Source: Bugula neritina | Taxonomy: Eukaryota > Bryozoa > Gymnolaemata > Cheilostomatida > Bugulidae | Direction of reading: 5' to 3' | Assembly: GCA_964035545.1 (NCBI GenBank) | Contig: OZ037765.1 | Location: 1,209,501-1,273,500, forward strand | Length of the DNA stretch: 64,000 bases | Program-made: the position numbers and the translations under genes | The notes under the pieces: model-generated | Told to the model about the DNA's origin: nothing | What the model saw: the letters and a program-made list of their open reading frames with translations, nothing else | Database searches by the model: none | Part shown: positions 1 to 13,600 of the stretch, piece by piece | Layout: the number at the start of each line of letters is the position of its first letter | How positions within the stretch are numbered: the stretch's first letter is position 1

Positions 1-100
1 CCTCTTGCCATGTTCGAGTTGTCATGACATGCACTGATTTCTTTCCCAGTACGAAAAGTTGAGATTTAAATGTCATCATTGAGTAGTAACAGGCGTGATC

Positions 101-262
101 ACCAGCATACGACTGTAATATATATGTCATGTGTTGGCTATACACCAGCATACGACTGTAATATATATGACATGTGTTAACTATCCACCAGCATACGACT
201 GTAATATATATGACATGTGTTAACTATAAACCAGCATAAGACTGTAATATATATGACACACT
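101..262. repeat. 43-bp tandem repeat, about 4 copies, in VPS8 intron
   Basis: The motif ACCAGCATACGACTG recurs at about 101, 144, 187 and 230, an exact 43-bp spacing, followed each time by an AT-rich stretch and a CATGTGTT-like segment that decays in the last copy. It lies in the intron after the VPS8 exon at 461-631. No coding signal is seen in 1-460 otherwise. Confidence 0.85.
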
Positions 263-460
263 GTAATATATGCAACATTTTCAAATATTTTATTCACTTT
301 TGTAACTTTTGAGCGTAAAACACTTGAGTGAATGAGTAGAGAGTGACTTGCTAAAACCCTTTATTCTCAAATTAACTTGCAACACTAAAAGTTGTCTGAT
401 AAAATATCCATTCTAGATGCTGAGTTTGTATCTCTAAATTCTAGTACGTTGAATTCATAC

Positions 461-3400
461 CAGAGCCGGGCTGACGTTGCCCCCAGTGGCCAGGCCCTTG
501 AAGAAGCTGGTGCTGTATACGAACTGCATGTCACACATGTCCAGCACCTCTAGCTCCTCCCACGAGCGCACGTCCACCAGATGGATCTTCTCAGACGTGT
601 CCATCACTGCCAAGGTCATCGAGTTGATCCACTAAACGAGTTTCACTTTTCTAATGAGTTCTTAGATTTTAATAAAAACTAGTCATAAATTTGATATAAC
701 TAAATACTCATTGAAAAGGCAAATAAAAACTGGTTTATGTTTGCTATCTTACGATTGGTTAATAAATCAACCGTTGACAAGCTCTGTAAGATACAAGTGA
801 ATACTCGAAATCCCTGATTCATCATAAATTCTTTTTTTCTAAATCCTTAACAGTTGATATCAGCTTGTATAATATTATATAATAATTCCATATTGAAATT
901 ATTATATAATATTCTAGCCTAAATTTATTTTGTTCATAAATTTTAACAAACCTACTCCTAATTTATCTTTCATATAAAATTACTATTTTACCTATAACAA
1001 GAGTTTTATAAAATAGTGATAACAATGAGCCAACAACTGTAAACAAAACATCAATGTAATATAATATAATGCAATAATATTACAATGATATAATATAATA
1101 ATATAATAAAGACTCACACAGAAAGCACCAACTTTATAAGAGACTTCACTAGTCTGTAGTCTTTGAAACTCTACAGTCTTTGCACTCCGAATGATTGCCT
1201 GGAATACAGATAATTATCATATTATCTATAAAAGTTATTTTGTATTCTTATAAATTATTGAAATAATTATATTTGTACAATAATATGCATAATAAAACTT
1301 GAGTGTTTTAGATAAAAATACCAACTCAAGTCAAGAGAAAATTAGTTGAAATTATAATATATGATTTTGTGTAAAACAGTTGGAATTATCTTTCCTTTGT
1401 CTAAGAAACTACTAGGAAGCTATTAAAAAGCAATAAACTGAATATAGGCGTTATAATCTCGAATAACAATTGCACTGCTTATATATCCTAATACTAGTAA
1501 CACGTGTAACTAAGGTTGAAGTGAAAGGTTAAGATTCTAATGACATATATTTTCTATTGAACTTCCTATAAAATAGCAATACTGATAACTGAGCCACTAA
1601 TAGCCAATGATGCAACTTGACAAGGTACTAAGTTAGTTATACATTGATTTTTTAGATTGATTTAGATAGAATTATTCTTACTTGAAAAAAATGAAAAGTG
1701 GATTCTCTAGCCACAGCTAAAACTGGGTCAAACAGGGCGTCTTTTCCAGATATTTTGATTCCAGCATATATCCATGACAACAGAGGTAAACAATCTGCTT
1801 GCCCAGGCAACGGGAAAGAGAAGACAATCTTTACTTCTGGCCGTAAGTTGATCACAACTACCTAAAATTAAAGACATTAATATTTTTCAAATTTAATTCT
1901 AAAACAGCTACTAATCATTATATTAACTATAAAAGCAATTAAAATAGTATATATTTATTATGCAGAGTTTTTTAAGACTAGTAAATTATTAAGTCAACAG
2001 CCAACAAGACCTTGACTTTCAAAACATGTCAGCCAATGAGCATGATAGTTTTTTTGACCTATAAACAACTTTGGCCCACTGCTAAAATTGACCTACCCTA
2101 AAATTGGTTGAAGTGACCAAAATCTATACAGAAGGCGATTATGATCAACAAACGACCTTAACCTCTGACTGACCTTTGTGAAGGTTATCATTGCCACCAG
2201 CATTGTCTGGGCGTTGGTTGCATTCCTCGCATGTTCTGGTATGTGCAGAGGTTCTGCTACACACACTTCCCCTCGGCTACCCGAGAATAGACAGCGGGAT
2301 ACGCAGCCCCGCCCACTCACACTCCGACTAAAACACACCAGTCGTCAACCTCACTTAGCGACAAAACATTGGACGACATTCTTCATAACAGCCAAAGTGT
2401 GTTACATTTAAAGAAGTACAGTGAGCATATAAGGTTTAGGTAAAATAATTTTCATAAATTAAGCAAACTTTAGGAACCGATTCTATATTTTAATCAAATT
2501 AATGTGATATTTGACTTTTATCACCAGTCCTGCAGAAACTCAGAAGGGAGAGTGACAACTCACTTGAACTCCATGTCAAACACCGACCCGCCACTGTCCG
2601 CGCACACGGCCACCTTGCGATTGTCCGTAAACTTGACGTGAAGGACGGCCTGCCCCATGGGGTGGACGTCTGTGATGGTACGCAGCAGTTTGCCGGTGTC
2701 AAGGTCCCACATGGTGATCTGCCCCTTGGCGTACCCGGCGAGCAGACGGTTGCAGTCGACATTGAACGCCAGGCAGGAAACAGAGCCATATTGGACACCG
2801 GTGTTTGTCGTGCCTAGACTCCACTTCATGGCTTGTGATGGGTCTAAGCAGGTGAATTATACTGTATACTATGCTATACATTATACTATACCGTACTATA
2901 CTATATACTATATACTATACATCATACTATATACTATAGCTTATACTAAGCTATATCATATACTTTGCTATACATTATACTATATGCTATAGCTTATACT
3001 ATGCTATTCTTTATACTAAGCTATTCTTTATACTAAGCTATAACCTATACTATACATTATACTATATACTATAGCTTATACTATACTATAACCTATACTA
3101 TGCTATAGCTTATACTATGCTATACTTTATACTATGCTATACAGCCTCAATGGTGTAAGCAATAAGAGGAGCTACTTACCAAAAATATAGACAATTCCGT
3201 GAGCAGTGCCGATAGCTATGAGTACATCAACGACCATGGCGGTGGGAGACCCGGCATTTATCCTAGTCTGTCAACACACACATACAATATACCTTATACA
3301 ATACAATACAATATTAGTACATAACCCTATACTACAGTGTAGTATTTATACTACACTAAGGCACACTGTACTATGTTTTACCAAAGAATTTCATACTAAA

Positions 3401-5603
3401 TAAACAGCCATACAAATCTCAGGACTGCCAGAATATAGATATATTATGACTCATGTCATATTTACAGTGAGTAAGTGATTCCCTTTTTCTGAACATAGCA
3501 TAAAATTTTGTTAAATAAAAGTAAATATAAAAATAAAGTATAAATAAACTAGTAATACTATTTTAAACAACATATAGCAGTATATATTATATTATATTTT
3601 TATACATTTCACATTGTGGTATATTCTAGAGATTATTAGATTATTACATTTCATTACAATATATCAGTTTATCACACTTTCTGTCATATCAGTACATTAA
3701 AAGACTCTTCTCCCTAAAGCTTGAGCCTAAATAAAAATAAAATTCTAAATCCAAGATTTAAAGATTGATATGCTGAATTATAATTACAAACACAATCTGA
3801 ATAAACAAAGTCAACGACATAGTCCATTATATTCATGTGATTTTATCAACAACAAACAAAAGCCCTGCTACTTGAGTAAAAAGTTTACTGAACAGCCATG
3901 TTAGGGGTGGGTGAACCCCCCCCCAACCCTGTGTATAGACAAACCTGGGCAGAGATTATCTGGGAAGAGATCCCTTTCAGTACTGTGTGTTTCAGCACAG
4001 AGCCATGCCCTTCGTACACTCTCCTCTTCCTGTGTACAGAGTAAATATAACACAGTCGGAGATTGGAATTGAGTTAGTTGAAGTGTGACAACACAGCAAT
4101 ACACAACCAATAGTCAATGTACTTGTTAGTACAGTTGAAGATAAACTCTTAATGATCGACTAAACACGGTTATAAAACACAACTAAATACACTTTTCCTT
4201 CTCTGTACATAATTCATAAAATACTCTCAACAGCTAAAAGTCTTATTTTCAATTGTTTATTACTAAGAAACACAAAATAAATAAACAGTAATTTTAGTTT
4301 CTAAACAACTTTGCACACACTAGTGCTAGAAAAATTATGTAACTAAATTTAGAATTTTATTTCACAATTAGCAGAGTTTCTCTTCCTTGTTAAGTGAGCA
4401 TTAGCCTAACTTGAAAACTAAATCTATAAGTTTACCTGCGTCTGTCTGGGTCATCAAAACTGACTAGCGACTCGGTGTCAAAGGTCCCGAGCAGACGACC
4501 AAACTCGTTATCTTCCGAGTTGGACACGACATCGTCATCCTCGTGAGCCGTCTAAATGTGAACAACTCAGAGTAAATTCTTACACATCTCAGTTTATTCT
4601 AACTTAATAAATACAAAGGTAGTCTTCCAGTGATGTAAAGACAAGCATGCCTTACCTCATTTAGTATACTTTCTAATGTAGGAGCAGACACATTGGGAAG
4701 GTCATACTCTGCTTCATCAAGCTATAAACAGAATATGATTATGTAACAAAACAAAATACAATGTAAATAATTCATTACAAAATTATAAATAATTATTCCA
4801 TGCCACTGATAGCATTGAATGATTAATACTTATGACTATAGTATAGGCAAAAAGTTAAAATCCTCCAAAATATAACAGTTGCTACGTCTAATTACTAAAT
4901 CATGATTATCACCTGCACTTTTTACACTTATACTATAGACTTAATGCACCATATCTGTTTTCCATTTATTAACTACTACTTTTGTTACTACAGTCATGGT
5001 TTGAATAGAAAAAAAAGTAACTAAAACTAACCCCTACGACTTTTAGTACTACTACTAGTAGTATTCCGCTATCACTATGCTTCCACCAATTATTAATTTT
5101 GTGACAGACAAAATCATTTGAATTTTTACTTTGCTACTTAGACTTACGACTAGTCCTAGTACTTACACTTAGCCTTACTCTTAGTACGTTTTAAATTTAT
5201 TGCATTTAGTTTTACTGAGTCGTAAGCCTATAGTTACATTATTGCTTTTCTTTTTGCTAGTAGACGTAATATTAATATAAATAGCAGCTGTAGAAAAGCT
5301 AGCACTAGTAGCTATAATGATGATCAGTCTGAAATACTAATAGTTAATTTCGTAGTCATAGTGGTAGTGGAACCCAAAGTCAAAGTAAATCCAGAAGTTG
5401 ATTTTGAAAACCTCCAACTCGGATTACATAGGCACTAGTTAATGAATTTTTGATGTTACACACTCGAATTTCGTTGTTATTTCAAACATATATTTTATTA
5501 TGTTCTAATTATACGAGTTTAAAAGGAAACTTACCTCTTCTAATTGGCTTTCTAGGCCATTTAGAAGGAGCTCAGCACTCAAGTCCTCCCCTTTCTCCTC
5601 CAT
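461..5603 (-). CDS. VPS8: VPS8 (CORVET subunit), N-terminal part, runs off left edge
   Basis: Minus-strand exons in order: 5535-5603, 4656-4721, 4436-4551, 3180-3262, 2564-2843, 2174-2327, 1682-1861, 1118-1198 and 461-631, then out of the window; about 400 residues are encoded here and every junction keeps phase. The start MEEKGEDL has acidic residues after it. The body resembles the VPS8 WD40 beta-propeller: AGSPTAM and IAIGTAHG, then LLAGYAKGQITMWDL, SRCLFSGSRGEVC and KGLATGGNVSPAL are close to the human protein as I recall it. VPS8 is a subunit of the CORVET tether on early endosomes and binds Rab5. The C-terminal solenoid and RING part would lie to the left of base 1. The introns hold AT-rich simple repeats. 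Identification is firm; exact ends of the first exon are less so. Confidence 0.93.
2858..3145. repeat. TATACTATGC-type microsatellite in VPS8 intron
   Basis: About 290 bp of degenerate tandem TATACTA / TATGCTA units fill most of the short intron between VPS8 exons 3180-3262 and 2564-2843. The weak open frames through it are repeat artefacts. Confidence 0.85.
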
Positions 5604-6071
5604 TACAAATGGAAAATGTTGACTCAGTTACAAATTTGAGATATTGAGTAGGCAACTCCACAAATCAAATACTGTTAGCTTATTTTATACCTGTGCCATT
5701 CTCAACTCGCTCAAACTTATTGGAGATTCAATAATAAATAAAAGTGCTCTGTTTTGAACTTCTTTCAGCTTTTTGATACAATAATTGTTTTACAAGATTC
5801 TTTGAGTAAACCTTTACTTAGAGTAAGTATAAATTTATTTATTTTATTTTAAAAATATTCTTTATATTACAACAATACTATATGCCAACACAAAATATAA
5901 AGTTCAAAAGCATTTAGCATGGCTAGGCTAGTTGGGAATATTAAAAATATATAATATTTACATGATTATATCAATAAAGTATTTACACATATGTAATAGC
6001 AGACAATCATATATTGACTGTAAACTGTGACAAAAGGTGTAATCTGTAGTGATTAGAGTGAGTGATCAGTT
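5604..6071. other. Intergenic spacer between VPS8 start and GPN3 end
   Basis: About 470 bp between two minus-strand genes. It must hold the VPS8 promoter and the GPN3 3' end. A cluster of TTTATT on the plus strand near 5834-5850 reads AATAAA on the minus strand and is a plausible GPN3 polyadenylation signal. Nothing else was recognised. Confidence 0.5.
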
Positions 6072-9000
6072 TCACGTGTCCGAGTAGCCATCGTCATCAT
6101 CTGCCATACCGCCATCCCGACCATCCTGGAAAGAGTTATTAGTCAATACTGAGAACCAACTGCTATACAATTGAGACTTTAAATAAAATTAAAAAGAAAT
6201 TCTTTTCTATAATAAATAGGCCACCACAAATGATAAAATCTAAATTGATTAAAAATTTAGAGCTGAAAATCAGAGTTTTAATAAGCTATTTTTACTGAAA
6301 ATATAATAAATAGTAATATATATACAATTTATTACACTAAAATAAAGAGAAGACAAATCTTACAGGATCATCAGGTTCAAGATCCTCTCCATACTGAATG
6401 GCAAGATCAATCTGCAGAAGGACATCCGTTATAGAGTCCTCATCTGATTGGTCAAGAGGGAAAAACTTGACCAATCCGTAGTTATCTATCTAAAACATGT
6501 CAGTAAACTAGTGCGTGATATTCCATTTACTTGTTCACTTCACTTGGTTAAATAAACAATACGTATCCAAAATGAGAGACTATGAGTCCGAAAACAGTAC
6601 AACAAATCAAATAATTCTCTAACAGCCTAAGCATGCATGCATTAGATCTAATAAGAGTGAAATACAAGCACCTTACAGACATATCAGATATATACATTAC
6701 TATGAAAAAGTGACAGCAGGAGCAAATAGTGTTTACTGTTATAATAACAAACAGGAATTAGCGGTTGCCGTGGTAACAGAAGAGTGAGTCGTACTAACCA
6801 TAGAGGCAATACAAGCATTTAGTTTTGAGAACTTGGAGCTGCCTGGCATCTTTTCATTGGCTAGCAACACCTGAAGGTCGGGATCCAAGTACCTGTAATA
6901 GGGTGACAAGTACCTGTAGCATGGTGACAAGTACCTGTAGTATGATACGTATAAAGCAGGTAACATAGGTATAAAGCAGACTCACTCGTCTAGACGTCTG
7001 CGAGCTGATTTGCTGAGTATATCCAGTTTAGTCATGACGTTGACGTGAGAAATCTCTAGAGTGACCATCGCCGAGAGAGCGGAGAGCAAACCCGACACGT
7101 ACTTTGACGGCTCCACCATAAACTGCGAGTCTATGATGAAGACGCCACAAATTCGAAAGTCTCTGTTTTGCAGGTGATCTACTAACTGTCTCATCACCGG
7201 GATGTGAGTGTACAACTCAATCTGCCCTGCAGCGGGGAGAAACAGGAGTTGTGTACTCTATGTGATAGTATATAGGAGTTGTGTACTCTATGTGATAGTA
7301 TATAGGAGTTGTGTACTCTATGTGATAGTATATAGGAGTTGTGTACTCTATGTGATAGTATATAGGAGTTGTGTACTCTATGTGATAGTATATAGGAGTT
7401 GTGTACTCTATGTGATAGTATATAGGAGTTGTGTACTCTATGTGATAGTATACAGGAGTTGTGTACTCTATGTGATAGTATACAGGAGTTGTGTACTCTA
7501 TGTGATAGTATACAGGAGTTGTGTACTCTATGTGATAGTATACAGGAGTTGTGTACTCTATGTGATAGTATACAGGAGTTGTGTACTCTATGTGATAGTA
7601 TACAGGAGTTGTGTACTCTATGTGATAGTATACAGGAGTCGTGTACTCTATGTGATAGTATATAGGAGTTGTGTACTCTATGTGATAGTATACAAGAGTT
7701 GTGTACTCTATGCCACAGTGAAGGAAACGGCAAATTTGTGCAGTTTTGTTGCAGTATAACCGGAGTTATCGGCTCTCTACAACTCTACTACATGCTATAC
7801 TACATGCTATACTAAAAGCTATATTACATGCTATACTACAGCTATACTACATGCTATACTGCATGCTATACTACATGCTATACTACATGCTATATTACAT
7901 GCTATACTACATGCTATACTACATACTATACTACATGCTATACTATATGCTATACTACATGCTATACTACATGCTATACTACATGCTATACTACATGCTA
8001 TACTACATACTATACTACATGCTATACTATATACTATACTACATGCTATACTAGATGCTATACTATTGCTAGAGCTTCAGCTGTAACAAGTGCGTAGTTG
8101 TCTCACCCGGACAGTCGAACACGAAGTAGTCGTCATCAACATCATCCAGCTGTTCATCCAACCAATCAAAGTTCTGTGCAAAGTATCTTCAAACATTTGA
8201 TTCACATTAAAATTATCCGATTTAAACCGAATCTTTCTAGGAAATTATAGAGTATATCAACAGTATGTTGGGGCAAGCAAATCTCTTCTTCAATTTGATT
8301 ATAGAAAGAAATTTAAGTCATTCTGATATCTTGAAACAAAAAACTCAAATAAAAAGTATCTCTGAAGTCTAGAGCAGTGCACGCAGAGTACACAAGTAGT
8401 ACTTGACATTGCTCACAGAGTAGACAAGTAGTATTTGACAATGCTCACACAGTACACAAGTAGAACTTACTCCATGCAAAAGACAAGTCCTCCATTTGGA
8501 CCGTATCGCAAATCTTCATCCTCCATGACATCATCAACACAAATGAGCTCTCTCACATCTGTTTCAAATAGTCACATCTACATACTTACTCTAACACAAT
8601 AACTGTGCTGATGATTGTAATTTAAATGACAGCAAAAGTAGTAATTATTTCTTTAATCAAATTTTTGCAAGCTACTAAATGAAACATTAACTTCCAATTT
8701 ATCACTAGATATAAATTTCACTCATCAACAATAACTCTATCAGCTCTCAGCCTTTACAATTACATGAAACCAGTCTCCCGCCATAGACTGTGAACTTACA
8801 CAGTCCAGGTCTATGTTGGGAGCTATGTACTCACCCCCATAAACATCGTAATCAAACGCTTCTGCCGCAGGGTCTAAGTTGAATACTTTAGCTGTTCGTC
8901 GAGAGGCCTGGCAGTGCTTTTGAATTGTACTGCAGTAGGTGGACTAGAAATCAAGTAGGTATTTTTTATTGATAGATTGTTGACACATGGAAAGCCTAAA

Positions 9001-10096
9001 TTTTATGCTTAGCACAATTTGAAGACAGGTTGACCTGTTGTAATTAATTAGGAAAAACAATGCAAATTTGATCTAATTACTTACGTAAAACATGTACATA
9101 TCAAAGCGATACATTTTTATTAAATGAAACAATATAGTAAGAAAATTCAAATTTAATTTTGCAAATGACTTTGGATTAATGAGCACAACCATTACATTAT
9201 TTGGCATGACTTCCTATTTAGGAAACAAAGGCAACCATCTGGTATTATATATCAAATTGTATTACCTTTATGAATAGCAATAGCTGGAATAGCAATAATT
9301 TATAATAACATTAATAATATTTGTAGGCTTGAGGAACTATAACTAAAATTAATATTAAACATCACTTTAATTTTAGTTTATGGCCTAAAAAAATTGTTTA
9401 CTTTTAGTTTGGACATAAGAGAAAAACCAAATTATTTTATAATCATATAATCATTATTGTCGGCATACTGCAACTAGGAATTAGCAGAAACTATAATATT
9501 AAGTTGATTTAATATATAAGTCAGTATAACTATAAGTATAAGTGATATCGAAGCTGTAACAATAACTCCATACACGATATACACACTTACAGTAACAGCC
9601 AATATCATAAAAGTGAATCATAATGGTAAACTGGTATTCTTAATTATAATAGTAATAATCATAATGAGATCAAATAACCTATCACAATCTCAATGACAGT
9701 ACCCGGTACGAACTACATGAGACGCATCAGCATGTTTACTACCATTATCCTTATCTCAATCATTATCATTATGTTTATATCACAATGATAATCATAATCA
9801 TAATGATAATGTCTGATTAATAATGATAATGTATGAAATATGAATATAATATTAATTACTAATTAATTATAAGTAAAAGAAAATTTGAATAACCATTAGT
9901 TAATTACAATTACATTAAAATTAATATGATCAATAAATATTATTAAACATGGAAATAAAAGTTGAAGATCAAGTTGAAGATTAACTTTAACTTTAAGTTC
10001 AAGATGAAGATCAAGATGAAGATCAAGATGTGAATTTTAAAACGTCACCTTTCCACTGCCTGCTGGTCCCATGACAAGTTGAGCATATTTTGGCAT
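6072..10096 (-). CDS. GPN3: GPN3, GPN-loop GTPase 3
   Basis: Eight minus-strand exons: 10049-10096, 8835-8943, 8471-8558, 8107-8186, 6986-7226, 6799-6892, 6364-6489 and 6072-6125, giving 279 residues (human about 284). Exon 1 ends within the P-loop GPAGSGK, and exon 2 opens with STYCSTIQ and carries NLDPAAE (related to the family's GPN-loop region). Later signatures are [22 protein letters not shown] and the guanine-recognition-like MTKLDIL. The C-terminus is a short acidic D/G-rich tail ending SDT. GPN3 is a cytoplasmic GTPase that pairs with GPN1 and is needed for assembly and nuclear import of RNA polymerase II. Intron 4 holds two large tandem repeats, and intron 5 has triplicated acceptors. 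It is divergent from ARPC3, 541 bp apart. Confidence 0.96.
7244..7712. repeat. 30-bp minisatellite, about 15.6 copies, GPN3 intron 4
   Basis: A near-perfect 30-bp unit beginning AGGAGTTGTGTACTC is repeated from 7244 to 7712, with T/C variation at one position (TATAGG versus TACAGG) that splits the array into blocks. Because 30 is a multiple of 3 and the unit lacks stops in several frames, long false ORFs appear on both strands. It lies wholly inside GPN3 intron 4. Confidence 0.97.
7780..8066. repeat. 12-bp tandem repeat (GCTATACTACAT), GPN3 intron 4
   Basis: About 24 copies of a 12-bp unit GCTATACTACAT, with TATTACAT and TATACTATAT variants. It sits about 70 bp from the 30-bp minisatellite and ends about 40 bp before the next GPN3 exon at 8107. 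Open frames through it (YYML-type translations) are not genes. Confidence 0.95.
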
Positions 10097-10637
10097 TTTG
10101 ACAAAAAAAACAGAATTTTCTAAAGATAAAGTTCTATAGTAGGTTGAGCAGCAAAATTATCTCTCCTTTCAAGTTGTTCTAATTAAATTAAAATCATAAC
10201 TAAATCACTAATAAAATATAAGAACCACACAAAATTGTGCATGCATTAAAATATGATCACTGAGAGATATAACGAGTGCAAATGTAACCGCTAGAAATAT
10301 ACATAAAGTAATCATAGAATAATTATGGATGCGCGATTGTCGATTTCTATGAGTTCTAGACCCAAATCATCAGAAACTAATCAGTCACAGACCGGCTGAC
10401 AAAATTATCACACCGTACGACACTAAGATAGATTTTACGCTAATTTAAATAAGGAACTCCTTTTAGCCAATATTCGCGAAGAGAATCTCTACCAGGAGAG
10501 TGCCGACACTTGATTGATATTTACTAAATTTAAATTACCTACCATTTAATTCATCATTGTGATATTTAATGGTTGAAGATTATAGCAGCTTATATTGATA
10601 TTTGTTAAACTACCATATAAAAGGCAATAGTATCAAC
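10097..10637. promoter_or_regulatory. Shared GPN3/ARPC3 head-to-head promoter region
   Basis: These 541 bp separate the start codons of GPN3 (minus, 10096) and ARPC3 (plus, 10638). Both genes must start transcription here, so a bidirectional promoter is inferred. I see no convincing TATA box that can be distinguished from the general AT-richness. Confidence 0.6.
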
Positions 10638-13600
10638 ATGCCAGTAAGTTCACTCCAACTTCCAAGTTGATTTTAATTTACAATTTCAATTTGAATTTGA
10701 ATTACTATTACTAGTGTTGTGGTGGGTTTTACTGATTTTGAGTATCGTAAACTCACCGAGTAATATATATAATGTGGCCTTGGGGTGAGCTCGGGGTCGG
10801 TGTGCAGTTGCGGGTTAATAGCTTGGCTGCGAGGTAACTCCAGCTCCTGTCCGTCTGGTAGGGGTGAAGTTGAGACTCCGGGTTAGAGTAGTTGGCTGGT
10901 GGTGCTCCTCGGTCTATGGTCCTGAGCTAGCACTCACAAACGTACTCTAACACATTCTAATTAGGTAGCATACATTCTATATAACTATTCTCAATTATTC
11001 CTCAATCAGTCTCAAGTCTCCCCATTCTCCCATTTTCACTAGGTTATATAGCTATCACACTCACACAAGCCACACCCACACTATAAGTAATATTAATGTC
11101 AAACTTAGAGTTGTGCACCCCACACACATGCAACAGCAAGAGATGACAACTACACATATTTATGATACTTATAAATCCAGATATAACATTCTCCGTCACA
11201 ATAAAAATTTACAGTTCCACCTGTAAATACTTGACTAGGGGCATTGCGATTTAAGGATAAATATTGCAGTAACAAGGTTAAACTATTAAATATGTAATTA
11301 CTTTAGGATTACTGGACATATTAGAACTTGCAATATATTAGACATTGGGTATAATTGATATTAATAGACGTATTGGAAATTACTACATACATAGTAACCT
11401 TTATATAATAGCTGTGAGTGTCTACTAGCCTCACAACTGTTTAATAGGGCTGTGAGATTTACTACTACTATTGACCAAGTTATAGAATAGGTAACATACG
11501 AGAAAACAGCACAGCAAGAATAAGTTCAACTTCTGTCTATTGAAAGTTGCAAATTTCCTTTTGTTACCTTTTATAAAATAGAGCCTATCAGATAAAATGC
11601 TATAGATGCATGTATGCTATATATGTATGTATATGTATATGTATATGTATATATATATATATATTTTTTTTTTTTAATCACCTTGTGGATCACTTTATGT
11701 TCTATTGGAAGAAATTAGTATATTAAATATTAGTCTGTACTATACCTACACTGTTACTATACCTACACTGTTACTATACCTACACTTGAAAAAATTAAAA
11801 ACGTTTATCCAGTAAATATAACCATAATATGTTAGTGCACGTAGCATGTAGCATGCAAGATCTGAACGATGAAACTTGAACAAGCCAAGACCTAGGTAGA
11901 AAGTAGCTTCATCAGTCAGCGTTTATTTATTTTTTTGCAGTGATTGCATCAATTTCTATTTTTTTTTTTTAAACTAAATGAGTTAGCACGACTTAAATCT
12001 GAATTTTATAGTTAACTAAGCATTATAAATTAAATCTTAAAATTAAAAATTATGCAGGGTATTTGTAAATGAGTTGTGGCTGTGTAGCCCTATCTTCAAA
12101 GAAAGTATCAATTACTATTTTTCTAGATTATGAGATATTATGAGACATATGCAATTTAATTATAAGCTTACTTCCACATTAAATATAATAACCTTTTAAT
12201 CTGACAGATGTTGCCAGACCAATTATTTTGATTAATGACTTATCTAATTCTAAGTAGCCCCTCTTATTAGTATAAAATCGGCAAGGATTAGCATAATTAG
12301 TATAATTTATTCTATATACCATCTTTGTAACTATAGTGGAAAAACTGTAGTCTGCAATGTTATACACACAGTAATAGCAATGGCCTTGTATTATATTCTG
12401 TTTATGTAGCACTAAACTCATATCAGCGGTTACTCTAATCTGTGGGACTTGAACTAAGGAATTATAATTAATTACTCCTGACTTTTGATATTAGCTGTGG
12501 TGACTTACATTTATAAGCTTGTATTCAATGGTAATTGCAACTATATACATATCAAGCACATTATATGACGTGGGAAAAGGCTATAGCGGAGATTGGAGTA
12601 TGGTGGTACCAGTCTATACCAATGTAATATGTGATTAAGGATTAGAGGTCTACGTAGATAAGTGTATTTACTGGGGCTAGTATATTTCTTTATAAGGATA
12701 AGGCTAACATAATTAATATAATATGATGACTGCATGAGCCTGCTGCAAACTAAGATGTATATAAATATGAAGAGAATGGCGATTGATCTAGGCAAGAGGC
12801 AGTTAGCCTGTGTATCTTTACCACAATAATATAAATGTCTACAAAGTAAAATCCAGGACCCAAAAGAGAATGGAAACACCTTCATCACACAGAGTTGTGT
12901 AATATAATATCTCAAGCAATAATTTCAAGCTGTCTTGCTGGGTAAGGCTTACAGCTCATTAAAGTTTATGTTTGGTCTACTATTTCCTAAACTGTCTAGT
13001 TTGATTCACTTAGAGCCAGCTATCAGGTTAATTAACAAAACTACTTCCCCTTAGATTATCACCAATTGCTTCCAACCTTCAGAACTCAACTATGTCAACA
13101 TTTTCCTAGAGAATAAAAATTAACCTCTGATTACTGCTCCAGCAGCAAGATGATATCAATTAATAAACACAATGAACCTGTAGATTCACAAGACTATGGT
13201 TGTCATACATATTGAACTTTTCCAGTTCATTGATAATACACATCAGTTAGAGAGTAATAGTGGTATGGTGCAGTAGTCACAGACGATGACTGACTACCAG
13301 CTTGAGTTTGTCAAGGTATATAGGCCTGCGTGGTTGGTAATGAGCTTAATAGATGATTACTTCAAGAGAAAATCTTATAAGGCGATAAGACGTATTATAT
13401 ATTAATTCGATTAGTAGTTTGACTAAATAGTATTGCACTTAGGTATAAGAAGTTTTAATTAAAGTTAACTAGGGCCATAATCTGAACAATACATGGGAGT
13501 GAATGAGACTGCACGGGTGGCAGCTAACACGCCCCATGCGCTGCAGTAACATGTAGCAATGTCAGCCCCCACCGTGCTTGTCTCCACATGTATCCTACTA

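Noticed and set aside
7244-7712. Possible CRISPR-like array (30-bp repeats)
   Set aside because: No unique spacers, units abut, and the context is an animal intron.
7194-7759. Long ORFs on both strands (about 180 residues each)
   Set aside because: Pure translations of the 30-bp minisatellite, whose length is a multiple of three; they lie inside GPN3 intron 4.
7746-8097. ORFs of Tyr/Cys/Met/Leu repeats
   Set aside because: 12-bp microsatellite artefact in the same intron.
12541-12915. 124-residue minus ORF in the LTR element as a possible env or pol remnant
   Set aside because: No signal peptide, no RT/IN/protease motif, composition of random AT-rich sequence.
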